Of a stretch of 64,000 nt of DNA, positions 26,101 to 35,500 are shown piece by piece (the first letter of the stretch is position 1; every line of letters begins with the position of its first letter). The translations under genes were made by a program, and so were the position numbers. The DNA comes from Breviolum minutum Mf 1.05b.01. Taxonomy: Eukaryota > Sar > Dinophyceae > Suessiales > Symbiodiniaceae. The stretch lies in assembly GCA_000507305.1 (NCBI GenBank), contig DF239314.1:80239-144238 (forward strand), given 5' to 3'. The notes below the pieces were generated by a model. The model searched no databases and was not told the origin of the DNA. It saw only the letters and a program-made list of their open reading frames with translations.

Positions 26101-27289
26101 AACTTAGCACCAGTTAGTAAGTGGCTAATAAGTCCCCTAAGTAAGGTTGTTCCCCTTCCAAATGGCCTAACTGGCTGATGAATGGAGGTGATCCCAACCA
26201 CTGAAACAAGTCCTGGGATGATCCTCCACTCCCCAGCTCCATAGACCTCCCTCGCTCCCTTCCAACTCGCAACTTCACTAAGATCTCCAACTTCACTAAG
26301 AAGCTCCAGCCAGGCAGTGAGGTGACCTACAAGGTCTGGCCCCCCGAGGCGATCCTGATAAATGGAGGATTAAAACCCCTATATGAACGGAGTTTGGAAA
26401 TATATGCAATGAAAATGGTTTGAAAAAAATCACACATATATATATATATATTACATCCTTTCAAATACTCGGATTTCCTTGTTCGATGCTTGAAAAATAT
26501 TCCCCAAACGGTGGTTGAATGGTGATTTACCATTACCATTACCATGCATTGTAGAAATAAGAAAGAACTTAAACGAACCCAAGTTTCTGTGTTACCCAGG
26601 AGTGTACATCCCATGAAAAGTCCCTGTTTGCTTTTGTTTCTGCAAAAAATCCTGCACCCGCAAGGGGTAAAATACGCACCCTCAGTTATTGACACTGAAC
26701 AACCTTAAGGTGTTTTTGTTGGCTCAAACAGTGAATCTAGAGCGTTGCATATAATCATCCATCATCCCCAAACCCAAATACTCCATGGCACTGGAATATT
26801 TACCTACTTGTTCGCTTGAATCTATGGTAAATGTAACATCTTTAGTCATAGGATCAATGTATGTAGAGTTACCTACTTTACCATAAAAACCAACCATTCA
26901 TAGAGGTAAATACATTCACAGCACATGGGAAATGCAAGCAGAATTGCTACGCAGGGATGGGAGTTGCCCCCAGCATGCAATCATCACCACCAGGATGACA
27001 TAAACTTCTGCCTTGACTGGTACTTGGATGTCCCAGGAAGTTAGTAAATTGGTAGTAAATGGCTTATAACCTACTTATAAATGTGGTATATTGGGGGGGT
27101 ATAATCCACTTACTAGCCTTTTACAAACTTCCAGTGACATTCAAGTAGTATTTTTTGCTTTGATGTTTTTTTCACAAATGTTACACGCTTGGAAGAAGGT
27201 ATCATACCTTTTCGGAAGAAAAATGTTCAAAAACCATCACTTGAGAACGGGTTGTTTTGTAAAGAAAGGCGGTATTAAAGTTTACTACT

Positions 27290-27348
<59 letters not shown>

Positions 27349-27431
27349 TTCAAGTTTTGTTCTACCTTTTCTACCTCCGGCACCTTGGAGAAAGTGTAGT
27401 TGTCCAGTTTCAACGCTCCTTGCGCCGTGGC
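11145..27431 (-). CDS. ERp29/PDI-D family ER protein, multi-exon gene
   Basis: This is a homologue of ERp29 (Windbeutel), an ER-lumen chaperone-like relative of protein disulfide isomerase with an inactive thioredoxin fold and a helical PDI-D domain. Exons, 5' to 3': 27384-27431 (ALKLDNYTFSK), 21390-21422 (AHQVAHFMMAE), 20711-20760 (VPVQEFGDKENDDLRD), 19883-19931 (FKLTKEDFPTYFLINE), 17911-17985 (GQRYTGAVKADTWSKL), 15446-15508 (PSLGTIEELDILAQKFMQ), 14242-14307 (DAGLVAEAKKFAEENADKK), 12752-12799 (AAMYVKIMQKIQEKGQ), 11929-11997 (GYVAAELERVRKISGVSV), 11145-11216 (AELEEKLKILEIF...KMEL, stop TGA). The joins from 21422 downwards are in phase. The order follows ERp29: YTGAVK, the LDxLAxxF helix, YxKIMxKI, E(L/I)xR and the final LxIL(x)xF. 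Donors are GT except GC after 17911 and 11929 and GA after 15446. The C-terminal KMEL resembles an ER-retention signal. The signal-peptide exon and the exon expected between 27384 and 21422 were not found. Identification is by family motifs read from the translation. Confidence 0.85.
11650..11770. repeat. R11 repeat
   Basis: TTCGATGCTTGGAAAGAGTG, then CGAAATGGTGGTGAAAAGTG and CCATAAAAAATCACATAAAA. Confidence 0.6.
12058..12181. repeat. R2 foldback element
   Basis: Left arm CTACTTAGATGTCCCGTTGG with GAAGTTAGGATCAATGGG; right arm AACTTCCTGGGACATTCAAG. First of a dense R2/R3 cluster in an intron of the ERp29-like gene. Confidence 0.75.
12269..12395. repeat. R2 foldback element, ATGGTAC subtype
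   Basis: CTACTGGGATGTCCATGGTA at the left and TTCCATGGACACCCCAGTAC at the right. The same subtype occurs at 36306, 37675 and 52635. Confidence 0.75.
12396..12502. repeat. R3 foldback element
   Basis: TTGGAGGATCATCCCAGTTA at the left and CTGGGATGATCCTTCAAGTA at the right, immediately next to the preceding R2 copy. Confidence 0.75.
12581..12725. repeat. R2 foldback element
   Basis: TTACTTGGATGTCCTGTTGG at the left, CCAACGGGACATCCAAGTAG at the right. It ends 27 bases from the splice donor of the exon at 12752-12799. Confidence 0.8.
12890..13015. repeat. R1 foldback element
   Basis: ACAAGATGGGCCCCGAAC at the left, GTAGGGGGCCCGCCTTGTAG at the right, core ATTATGTTCGGCCATGTATA. Confidence 0.75.
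13424..13625 (-). CDS. Exon-like coding piece inside the ERp29-like intron
   Basis: On the minus strand, from an ATG at 13625, an open segment runs to a possible GT donor (CTTGG|GTGGGC). It contains FGNIKDEMKALLKADTRAFS and KKYEDFGRLDELEYTQYIK. Its composition and lack of stops are protein-like, but it does not fit the ERp29 alignment and lies between two exons that join cleanly without it. It may be an exon of another gene or a captured gene fragment. The family is not recognised. Confidence 0.4.
13672..13798. repeat. R2 foldback element
   Basis: GATGTTTCAGGAAGTTAGGA at the left, TCCTAACTTCCTGGACATCC at the right. Confidence 0.75.
14562..14745. repeat. R10 repeat
   Basis: CATTCCAGTGAATCCTAG, AAAGCTGGGTTGTTTAATAG, then CCCCACATAGCTGGGAAATT and CCCCTATATACTGCAGAG. 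Confidence 0.55.
15230..15289. repeat. R6 repeat, partial copy
   Basis: ACCACCATTTGGGGGAATTC followed by GGTCATTATAATTTGCCCAA. It matches the right half of the R6 copies at 32316 and 36682. Confidence 0.55.
15298..15430. repeat. R2 repeat
   Basis: GGGTGTCCATGGAAGTTAGT at the left; the right side has a shuffled end with two GGACATCCA copies. It ends just before the exon at 15446. Confidence 0.55.
15868..15989. repeat. R4 foldback element
   Basis: CCTAGACATCCAAAATACCC at the left and ATGAAGAGATGTCTAGGG at the right. CAGTCATACCTGGTGAGTAA and the centre CCTTCTCAGGAAACGC match family R4. Confidence 0.75.
17110..17225. repeat. R12 repeat
   Basis: ATGAATCCCTTAATAAGGCC and TTATTTCTTGGGGGAGGG. Confidence 0.55.
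17760..17850. repeat. R1 repeat, one-sided
   Basis: ACAAGATGGGCCCCTACGAT, then ATAACCCCTATAAATGGCC; the right arm is missing. Confidence 0.6.
18127..18531 (-). pseudogene. Coding-like remnant inside the ERp29-like intron
   Basis: The minus strand stays open for about 400 nt and has protein-like content (FTTEDLDRIEAIALEIEVHL, then LCWQAGVPAFNAVYQAPAA). Just upstream (18560-18700), in another frame, is EEWMEALRTQENFCLAFGGK before a stop. Frame changes and the absence of a proper start suggest a decayed gene copy, or two exons of an unrelated gene, lying between ERp29-like exons at 19883 and 17985. The family is not recognised. Confidence 0.45.
19060..19150. repeat. R10 repeat
   Basis: CCATTAAATCCTGGTATTTG, GGGATCCTTACAATGG, then CCCTGTAAAACTGGGCTGCA. 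Confidence 0.6.
19584..19737. repeat. R3 foldback element, best copy
   Basis: CTACTTGGAGGATCATCCCA at the left is answered exactly by TGGGATGATCCTCCAAGTAC at the right. The interior carries GTCCCCTTTCAATAAGGTTG. It is the most symmetric R3 copy in the window. Confidence 0.85.
20128..20272. repeat. R1 foldback element
   Basis: ACAAGGTAGGCCCCTACTAG at the left, CCGGGGCCCCACCCTTGTAA at the right, core TTTTCGGCCATTTATAGGGG. Confidence 0.8.
21708..21880. repeat. R1 repeat, rearranged copy
   Basis: Contains TGTAAATGGATTATTACC, GTAAGTGGCCTTATACATTG and ends GGGCCCCATTTTGTAGG. Confidence 0.6.
22993..23164. repeat. R3 foldback element
   Basis: ACTTCGAGGATCATCCCTGT at the left, CCAGGATGATCCTCCAAGCA at the right, centre AGGATCGGGTTGTGGGACCC. 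Confidence 0.75.
23295..23412. repeat. R2 repeat
   Basis: TTAGGATCAGTGGGTTCTGA at the left; GATCCTAACTTCCATCGCGG and GACATCCAAGTAC at the right. Confidence 0.65.
23670..23755. repeat. R7 foldback element
   Basis: ATATGGTATATTTACCTACG at the left and GTAGATATACCATACATGGA at the right, ending TGCTATGAG. Confidence 0.7.
23876..24022. repeat. R1 foldback element
   Basis: Core TTTTTGGCCATTTATAGG and right end CGGGGCCCACCTTGTAGAA. Confidence 0.7.
24750..24850. repeat. R5 variant foldback (TAAACTAACAT type)
   Basis: CCCTCTGGTAAACTAACATA at the left; ATCGCTATGTTAGTTTAACA at the right; GGAGATACATCTTCATGC inside. The same type occurs at 35980 and 63820. Confidence 0.7.
25352..25470. repeat. R4 foldback element
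   Basis: AGTAGGTGTTTGGAACCCTC at the left answered by GGGGTTCAAACACCTACTCA, then CCAGGTATTTGG. Confidence 0.7.
25655..25742. repeat. R5 variant foldback (CTGAAGTTTAACAT type)
   Basis: CACTCCTGAAGTTTAACATA at the left, TGTTAAACTTTGGGGGTGTA at the right, CATCTCCCAACCATCATTTT inside. Confidence 0.65.
25775..26040 (+). pseudogene. Coding-like remnant with a frame change
   Basis: Plus-strand sequence, GC-richer than its surroundings, reads LASLQRELLEMKSKTTFPGK in one frame. It then continues one frame over (VCVAAGTKYMSLRAGG, then KARCATWLKKGVLPEPDRAA) to a TGA. The shift near 25825 suggests a decayed copy or an unrecognised tiny intron. It lies in an ERp29-like intron on the opposite strand. No family is recognised. 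Confidence 0.4.
26105..26228. repeat. R3 repeat
   Basis: GGTTGTTCCCCTTCCAAATG inside, TCCTGGGATGATCCTCCA at the right. Confidence 0.65.
26237..26348 (+). CDS. Exon-like coding piece, unknown protein
   Basis: On the plus strand, after CTCCCCAG, 112 nt encode SIDLPRSLPTRNFTKISNFT followed by KKLQPGSEVTYKVWPPE and a GC donor (GAG|GCGATC). An 18-bp unit (AACTTCACTAAGA...) is imperfectly doubled within it. Its strand is opposite to the surrounding ERp29-like gene. The family is not recognised. Confidence 0.35.
27019..27149. repeat. R2 foldback element
   Basis: GTACTTGGATGTCCCAGGAA at the left, AACTTCCAGTGACATTCAAG at the right. Confidence 0.75.
27292..27348 (+). repeat. (CAT)19 microsatellite
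   Basis: Nineteen uninterrupted CAT units, 36 bases from the first mapped ERp29-like exon (27384-27431). The polyhistidine or polymethionine frames across it are artefacts of the repeat. Confidence 0.95.
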
Positions 27432-27631
27432 CTGCCATGTAAGCAGTATAGCGTGGGGTTGCCGAAACCAAATCAATGAAAATTCATACAAAACCAACCC
27501 CGACATGGAGGTGAAAAAACATCTGCAAAGGTCCAAAAAAAAAATGAGGATCTATGGTACCATGGCCCTATATTTTGCTGGGTAGTATTTCATCCCCCAT
27601 ATATACAGCAAGTAACCAGGGTTTTGGCCCC

Positions 27632-27769
27632 AAGACATCCAAGTCATCCCCCTAGTCATATACATGAGTAAATAAAGTTGGAATTCCCCTTAAGAGCCGA
27701 ACCTCAGGAAACGTTGAAATGTTTGGGGGTTCAAACACAGAACCTCACCAGGTATTTGGATGTCTAGGG
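27632..27769. repeat. R4 foldback element
   Basis: CCAAGACATCCAAGTCATCC at the left, CCAGGTATTTGGATGTCTAG at the right. Confidence 0.75.
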
Positions 27770-27904
27770 GTTTATCTTCTTGCTTCCTTACCAAATGTGA
27801 GTTTACCTCGAAAAAAACACTTCCACTGTAAAAACATCCACTTTCTGAGAAAACTGCCAAACAAAACAGCTTCGTGCCGGCGTGAACCACGAAAAAAAAC
27901 GTTT

Positions 27905-28022
27905 TCCATTGAATCCTGGTTTCTTAATAGGGATCCTTACAATGGTGTATCATAATCTCCACATAACCGGGTAGGATTTCATCCCCTATACTGTATATAG
28001 ATACTGTACCCTAAACAACCAA
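27905..28022. repeat. R10 repeat
   Basis: CCATTGAATCCTGGTTTCTT, GGGATCCTTACAATGGTG, CACATAACCGGGTAGGATTT, then AAACAACCAAGG. Confidence 0.7.
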
Positions 28023-28207
28023 GGTTTTTTGAACAATACTTGGGGTTCACCCAGGATTGAAAAATTGTCACCACCAGGATGACTTGAAACATGTTTTAGG
28101 CTCCACTTTCCATGATGCCTCGTCAGATCCCAAAATAGACTATTCCTTGCTACGTATGGTTTGAATCATTCCAAGTGATCCATCAACAGCATCCTGGCAA
28201 TTCTGCT

Positions 28208-28292
28208 GGTGACCTTTTTGGGATGAATAAGTGACCCTTCAAAAGGCTAAGTGACCTCCAACTAAGGAATCAACAGGTCACTTTGAATCACC
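28208..28292. repeat. R9 foldback element
   Basis: GGTGACCTTTTTGGGATGAA at the left; GGTCACTTTGAATCACCTG at the right. Confidence 0.65.
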
Positions 28293-28784
28293 TGTATATG
28301 ATATGTTTTACTTATTACTAAGCATTAGTTTTTTAAGGCTTCGAGGTGGCAGTTTTCCCCAATACCAAAAATATCAGGGGTCGTCAAAATGGGAATCATT
28401 TTCCCCAAGCAACTGGGGTTTAGAAAAATATGGAATGTTGAACTATCTTTTAACCTTTGCTTCTATTGCAAAATTCACACCTGATTGTGGGCACCCACCT
28501 CAAGTTCTCTTTCGTTGCGGCGCTTTTTTTGGGGTGGTGGTACAGTAGCAATGTATCATCACCTTCTCAGAAATGGAACCGAAAATGGAAAACAAAAATA
28601 CCACCCAGAATATTCCAAATCAACACAGGTTCTGTGTGCTTATACATAACAAGTCGTTTTTGTTGACAGTCTATCTAAACGTTGAATCTCGGAATTGCGG
28701 TTTGGAGGTTTCTCCAAGTGGGCAAAAGAACGCTTAAAAACTGCAAAACTGGTCGGAGAAAACAAAATGTCAACCTTAACCTGG

Positions 28785-28890
28785 ATTTGCTTGTTTGATG
28801 CTTGGGAAAAGTGAACCAAACATAGTCTCCGAAATGGTGATTTACCATGGTACAAAGGATCAAACATCACCCAAAAAACATATCCAAGTA
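28785..28890. repeat. R11 repeat
   Basis: GATTTGCTTGTTTGATGCTT, GGGAAAAGTGAACCAAACAT, ATGGTGATTTACCATGGTAC, then AAACATATCC. Confidence 0.65.
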
Positions 28891-28960
28891 ACTGGTGGGT
28901 GACTGGTGAATGTTCTAAAGCTATCACTCCCAAATCCGAGTGCGTTTCATCCCATTTTTC

Positions 28961-29094
28961 CCTAGACATCCAGTCATACCTGGGTACCAGGTGGTTGAAC
29001 CCGACAAACCTTTCCTGACAACGCTACCTTTTAAGGCTTCCAAATAAATGTACTCACCAGGTAGCACTGGCGGATGACGACTGGATGTCTAGGG
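28961..29094. repeat. R4 foldback element
   Basis: CCTAGACATCCAGTCATACC at the left and GACGACTGGATGTCTAGGG at the right. Confidence 0.8.
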
Positions 29095-29345
29095 TTTTTC
29101 AAATTCACCCTTCAACCTGACGCACCTCCACCTCCAAGAAGAGCCATGTCACAGTGAGGAATGCGATAGGCCAAGGTGAACGCGGTGCACCTTCCCCAAG
29201 AGTTTGACCCCCCAACAAACACGATGTTGATGCCAAAGAAATCCGGCCGAAACCAGTTGATCTCGGAGAAATCCGACCTTTATGAATAGGCTTTCATTTC
29301 AATTTTAAGGTTCGGGGTGAAAATGAAAATTATTTGAAACTGCCA

Positions 29346-29478
29346 CCTACGAGGTGGGCCGCTACTAGTTATAAATGAGGTTATATAAGTAAGGTTATAA
29401 CCTCAGCTACCCAGTTCCAAGGCCCTTTACAAGGGTCATAACTCCATTAATGACTGGTAGGGGGGCCCACCTTGTAGT
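29346..29478. repeat. R1 foldback element
   Basis: ACCTACGAGGTGGGCCGCTA at the left, GGGGGGCCCACCTTGTAG at the right. Confidence 0.8.
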
Positions 29479-29622
29479 TTCCCTCCTCAGACTGCTTTGC
29501 ACCAAGAAGTGTCCCAAGGTTTGGAATGTTTATCTAAGGTGACGACTGGCTGTCGTGGAGTGTACTGGCAGCTGCTAAGCCCCAAAAAAAACGACCCACC
29601 CAAAAAAATGGGGGTTACAATC

Positions 29623-29724
29623 CCTGAAACTACCATATCTCTTGAACATTCATGGTTTGAAGATGACAATTCCTTGTAAAATGGTCCGTATTCAGGGGCT
29701 ATGTTAGTTTCAGGGAGGGTGGTT
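29623..29724. repeat. R5 foldback element
   Basis: CCCTGAAACTACCATATCTC at the left; GGCTATGTTAGTTTCAGGGA at the right. Confidence 0.7.
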
Positions 29725-29907
29725 TTTTGCTTGAGAGTATCTTCACCTCAAAAAAAATGCCATCAATTCTCAGGCTTTCCACCTCTCACCCGGAACACCG
29801 CCTCGTGCCATTGGAGACAAGTGGGGTTTCCAACCCCACTGTAGATTCAACACGGGTTTGGCCCAAATCGTTTGTCACTGGAGCCCCAAGCATATCCAAG
29901 CGTGACA

Positions 29908-30043
29908 ATCATCATCATCATCATCATCATCATCAACAACAACATCATAAACAACATCATAAACAACATCAACATCATCACCACAATCATCATCATCATC
30001 ATCGACAAAACCATCAACATCATAAACAACATCATCATCAATG
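29908..30043 (+). repeat. Interrupted CAT/AAC microsatellite
   Basis: CAT units alternating with AACAACATCATAAAC blocks. Older and more degenerate than the two perfect CAT tracts. Confidence 0.85.
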
Positions 30044-30723
30044 ATCAATTGAACTATGCAAACACACACCAGAACAAAAAACATCTTATGTTGCCCTCAA
30101 ATTCTGCAATCTTCCAGGGTGTAATCATGACCCAGCTGGGGTCTCTGGAAGTTTGACTTGGGCATAGATTGGTTGATTCAGAGTACACCTAGCATTCCAA
30201 GCCAGCTAAACGTAGGATTCCAAGCCACATATCCTAGTTCATGATACTGGTCAATTCATTGAAAAAAGGGGCAACATGTTCCATCATGGATTTGTCGCAA
30301 AAAAACACGGCTGAAACAGGAAAAAGTGGGATTCACTCAGTTGATTTTTGTTAAACGCCAACAAAGAGGCGGGTTTTAATGACACACCGCTCACTGCAGA
30401 ACATTTTTTTTGAGGAGTGGCGTTAAGTGATTTCAGCGGCAGAAATGTGTCAAGACATTCATCAACGTGGTTTGCACCTGACTTATACAATCCCTAAAAC
30501 TAACAGCTCACCCCTAAAATTCTAATTGGGAGAAAGGCCTACTTTCAGTGCTTTTGTTAGTCTTAGGATGTCTTAGGGAGGGTAACTCATGTTGAAATAA
30601 AGTGAAATAACCCAACAACAACAAACCATTCGATCCTAAGTTTTTTTCCAGGTACATCCTGTTTTTACCCTTTCAACTAAACCGCTCGTCCTTTACATCC
30701 ACAGGACTTTGGGTTCATCATCA

Positions 30724-30898
30724 CTTGCCGCGTTACTTCGAGTCACTCGGCTTTTTTTGGTTCTTCGCGGAAGCTCTCCCCGTCAGTACAGCCAGAGCTG
30801 GTGCAATGTTCGAGGCTCCTGGTGGCGGTTTTTCGCTGACAGTGAGAGGAACTGATCATCCTGAAGTTGCGGGGAAGTGGGATTTCGGTCACCCTTGA
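30724..30898 (+). CDS. Exon-like coding piece with stop, unknown protein
   Basis: On the plus strand the sequence stays open to a TGA and reads EALPVSTARAGAMFEAPGGG then FSLTVRGTDHPEVAGKWDFG. The glycine/proline pattern looks like real protein, whereas the opposite strand is less convincing. No start or upstream exon was found and the family is not recognised. Confidence 0.4.
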
Positions 30899-31090
30899 GC
30901 TAATATCATTAATATCGAGGTTTTTTTTTTGAGATGGAAAGAGGTAATGGTACCTTACTCTCTTCTCCCTGACAATCATGGTTCAGTGCGAAAAAAAAAC
31001 TTCTAGGGTTTTGGAAGATGAATTTGTTTAGTGAGTGGCTTCTCTCCAAAACGTTCATCATTTTTTACTATGATGAATTGGGAAAGAATG

Positions 31091-31209
31091 CAAGGTGGGC
31101 CCCTACCAGTTATCTATGGGGTTTATAACTCCTATAAGTAGGGTCATAACACCAGCTACCCATTTATAAGGCCATTTATAAGGGTTATAACTAGTAGGGG
31201 CCCACCTTC
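31091..31209. repeat. R1 foldback element
   Basis: CAAGGTGGGCCCCTACCAGT at the left and ACTAGTAGGGGCCCACCTTC at the right, symmetric around AAGGCCATTTATAAGGG. Confidence 0.85.
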
Positions 31210-31574
31210 ACCCTATAGTCACAAACGAGTTGCCTTTGCTATGGATGACCATCCAAGAGCAAGCCTGAGAAAGTGGTGATTCCCTTACATCAGCGCCATA
31301 TGTTGACAAATGGATGTCCAAAATCAGCAGATTTTACAGGACTTACCTTTTCCAAAATGCCTTTTTTAGTATCTATGTTTGTCCATTTTAGGCACAATAA
31401 TTACATGTTACCTGAAATTTTGGGAGTAAATAAGATCACTTAAGGATCTACGAAATCTCCAGGAATCATATACAAGCACCTTGGAATTATTGCAGTTGAA
31501 AATGCCCTTGGAGATTGGCCGTGCAGAATTGGCCTTGTCAAATTCTCACGCAACAGCTAATGAAACGGGCTCCA

Positions 31575-31745
31575 AAGCGAAATTTCAACAAATCCATACG
31601 CCAACTTCATCAAGTTCTCCTGCTTCATCTTCACACCTTTCACACCTCCAATCCTCAAAATGATAATGACAGAAACCCATCACCAACAGCATATCCTGCC
31701 ACGGTCTTGTATGTCTTGTTCTTCATTTCATCAGTTCCATGCACG
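31575..31745 (-). CDS. Two possible exons on the minus strand
   Basis: Minus-strand pieces read NKTYKTVAGYAVGDG (about 31690-31735) and VKMKQENLMKLAYGFVEIS (about 31580-31640). Their phases agree, but the space between is under 50 bases, unusually short for an intron here. They might continue the thymidylate kinase transcript beyond 32598 or belong to another gene. Confidence 0.3.
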
Positions 31746-32315
31746 AGACGGATGTGATGAGGCTCACCCATGTTGCTCCAAACCATCCATTTTCAGGGGG
31801 GGTTCGCTATCTTTCGCTGTTAGTTTTAGGGAGGGTAATCAGAGTAGCCAACCGCTTTCCACAGTGACGAGTTATTTTTTGTTCAAACCCCTCATTGAAA
31901 AGAAAATTTGTGAAACTAAGTCATCTTTCCCCAAATTTGGGCTAATAACAAAGGAAAATTATTGAAACCACCAACCACCAACCACCACCTAGCTGCCACC
32001 CAAAATCCCGTACCACAAAAAAAAGATGAAGCGATGCCCCCAGGTTTCTATATAAGCACATCTTAGTTATACACCCGGAAGCCTTAGCTGGTTGGATTTC
32101 GGCTCAGGTCAATTACCACCGAGATGTCAGTATACCTAAAGATACCAGCTCCGTAGCTGTAACGATGACAGAATGCCAGCGGTTCTCAAGTTAACATCAT
32201 TGAATCCATGGGCAAATTACTATCATTCCTAAACCTGAATTTAGGGTCACCACACTTGCTGTCAGTTCTGGCCTCACCCCCTGCATCTGAATAAAGAGCA
32301 TGTTTTGGAGGATTC

Positions 32316-32375
32316 CCTTACGAAACCACTATTTCAGGTGACCCTGGCGGTTTGGTCGCTATAATTTGCCCAGAA
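32316..32375. repeat. R6 repeat
   Basis: CCCTTACGAAACCACTATTT, AGGTGACCCTGGCGGT, then TTGGTCGCTATAATTTGCCC. This is an intact relative of the copy that the retroelement split. Confidence 0.7.
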
Positions 32376-32597
32376 GGATCCATGGGCCAAAATCACTTCG
32401 CCTACGCGGTGAATGGTCCGCGAAAGCTTGCAAGGAATGTTGAAGAAGTAAGATTCTATTCTGCTCCATATCTAGAACTGAAAAATATATGTATAGATTT
32501 ACAGTATATATATATACATATGTTTCCATGCTTCCCTACAATTTCCTATATTTCTGTTTCAAACATTCAAGGTTCCTAACGAACTAATTTCACCAAC

Positions 32598-35500
32598 CTC
32601 ATATTCAACAACTTCACTCCCTGGCGCAACTTTCACCAGGTCCTTCTTGGAGCATATGGCATCCACTACCGCACGGATTTCAGCATGGATCACCTGCAAG
32701 GAATCCTCACCCAAGTCATGCATGTTAAAAAATCCCCACCCAAAAATGAAAAAAATACATCGTGGACGCCGGACGCCCTGGAAAATTAACATGGAACCTG
32801 AAAACCCCATCTGTTTTGAAAAGGAGGTTATCACCTTCCAAACCTCCCATTTTTGCTTCTCCAGGGGAGAGATGATTTAAGGTTGCAAACGTTAACAAAC
32901 ATCCCAGAACAAATGCGACCCCCATGGATTTTTTGGATGCGAACTTCTCCCCAACTTATTTTTTATCATAACAAACAAACCACTGTAGTTACTGACTACC
33001 ATGAGCCACGAGAACGTGCACAACTATGACAAGTACAACTACCTTGCAAAATATGCTGAAAAACATGCACAACTATCTCTAGTACAAATACTTTGCAAAA
33101 AATTGCACCAAAACACGATCCCACGGATACTATGGGTTTGATATCCTTCACCCTTTGGACATACTGTTGAGGGCTAAGATTCTTCGGAATCCTCAAAAAA
33201 AAACCAAACAATCATAGGGAAAATGGTGGTACTGTTGGGATGGTACTAGTACCCTTAATAATCAACCCTACATACTACATACACCTTATATAGTGGGTAT
33301 TTATTGGGTATATCCCCTTTAAAAGGGCTCCAACAGGGAGGTTAAACAGCAAGGATAGCATCCCGCTGCGCCTCCATGTCCCTTGCACCGTTCACATCAT
33401 GCCACTTCACCTGGAGCAAATGTTTTTCCCGAAAGCTTGGTGGTTGGTTAATATACACCCCTGAAGTTTAACATGGAACCTGAAAATGGATGGTTTCCCC
33501 AAAATCCAGGGGTTGATTTTCAGGTTACATATTAAACTTCAGGGGTGTAGGGATCGAAAAATAACGGCTGCATAATAAACCTGGTATAGATTGGAGAGGG
33601 TAGTAAGTGGGGTACAATCCCCTACTATTGCTGGTTGGTTTATAGGGATCCGAAAGGTGTAGGGATCCTTCTATTGGTATACGTATCCCTAAGGATCCAG
33701 ATATGTCCTAAGAAAGGGATTTGCCCTATAATTCTATTCTGGGAATGGGATTGAGAATTGAGACCATCGATCCTACTCTAGGGAGGGTTCGGGATTCTTA
33801 GGGTATCACAATCCCTACCCAGATGCTCCATGAGATAGGAATATTTACCCAGCCATTTCCCCTTCTTCATATCGCCATTTTTCACCTTTCATGTCGGCTT
33901 TTGACAATCCATACATTTGGCGCATCTAGGCTAACTGGGTAGTAGAATCCCGTAGCGTATATACCCTAAAATCATCTAAAAGTTTATATATCACTCATGT
34001 TTTGATGGTATTTACAGAGTGTAACTCAGTTCCTTATTTGCAACTGGGTAGATCTGGGTAGACTTTCATCCCTTATATCCATGATCCGCCCACGTAATTT
34101 GGGAACATACCCCAAACTTCGCACAAAGAAATTCCGAAACATAAACTCTTGGTGAAACGTCCGGGGTATGTTTTTTAGGGGGCCCTGTGGGTGAGATCTT
34201 CGATTATCACCAAGGTCAACCCGCCTTGGCACGTAGCCGTGGATCTTTGAATTGCAAACGCACTTTGGCCTGGCGACGGTTCAAAGGTGAACTGGGAAGC
34301 ATATACCCCATGAAGGATGAAGGATCCACACGTACCTAGAAACCCTAAGTGGCCTCCATTTTTTGAAGGCAAAACAAGGGTCATGAGTCATGTTGGTTCT
34401 AGGTATGGTATATATTTACCCAGGTAGTTGATCTATAAGGGGTAAATCTGTAGGTAAATGTACCGGTCCCATAGATATTACTGTTGATGGTTCAGAAATC
34501 CTGCAAAACCGCCTGGGATGTATCAAACTCTGTAAATAATGGGAAATTTACCATATCAGCCCTTGCAAAAACATTAGATTATTTTGTAGAAAACCTGTAC
34601 TACCCAAAATGTAGACCAAACAAATGTTCAGCTGATTATTTTGTAGACCCAAGGTATCGCAGACTGCTTTGTACCTATAAAAAAGGGAGCACAAGTACAC
34701 CCCCTGAATTGTAACGGGGATATAAGGATGATAAAGATAAGGATAATAAAGGATAATAATAATTACGGATATAAATGACAAAGGCTAACGATGATTATGC
34801 ATTTGCATATAAATAATAAAAAATAAAGGGCTTTTGCTACCCCAAATTACTATTTACATTTTTGTAACACGATGCTGGATGCCAGCAGCTGGAAATGTGA
34901 TGACCTCAGCACCTCCCATCTATTGAAATGGCAAGTCCAATGCAGATGATCCATTCTGCAACGCACCAACAGCATTGATGATCCTTGCCCCAGCAAGAGT
35001 GTTTGGATTGTAGTAGAAGTCTGCAACCTCGCCAGTTGTTCCTCTAAACACAGGACTTTGCCCAACACGCACAAAGCCCTCAAGGAATGCCATATTGGGC
35101 AGCATGCCGCCCTGTGCTTGGGTGAAAAGAAACCGAGCCAGTCGGTTGATTGCCAAGCCATCGCCCAAGAGCAAGTGGAGAAACCTTTCTTCTTGAGAGA
35201 ACTTCTCAAGCCAGGTCAAGCCGACCTGGCCACGCACGAGTCGTGCCAGGAGAAAGGCGCGGGCAATATGCCAGTCGGACGCTGATCCCCACGAACTTTG
35301 ACCACCCAGATGTATGGACCCTATTGAAAATGGGGATATTCCAGCCAGCTATGTTACCAGACAGTCATTGATATCATAAAAATCAATTATACAAATGCAG
35401 GTAAATATACCATACATGCATGAATCCTATATGGGTTGGGGGTGGATGTTTTTCATGGCACAGCAAAAAAAGGCTTTCAGCTATCTCAAAATCACCAAGA

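Larger units (their letters stand above)
27432..32597. other. Intergenic interval between the ERp29-like and thymidylate kinase genes
   Basis: Holds R1, R2, R4, R5, R9, R10 and R11 repeats, an interrupted CAT tract, a plus-strand exon-like piece (30724-30898) and minus-strand pieces (31575-31745). The promoter and signal-peptide exon of the ERp29-like gene should lie here but were not recognised. Confidence 0.5.

Noticed and set aside
27202-27399. Polyhistidine, polymethionine and polyaspartate frames across CAT tracts
   Set aside because: They are translations of a microsatellite with no protein-like flanks.
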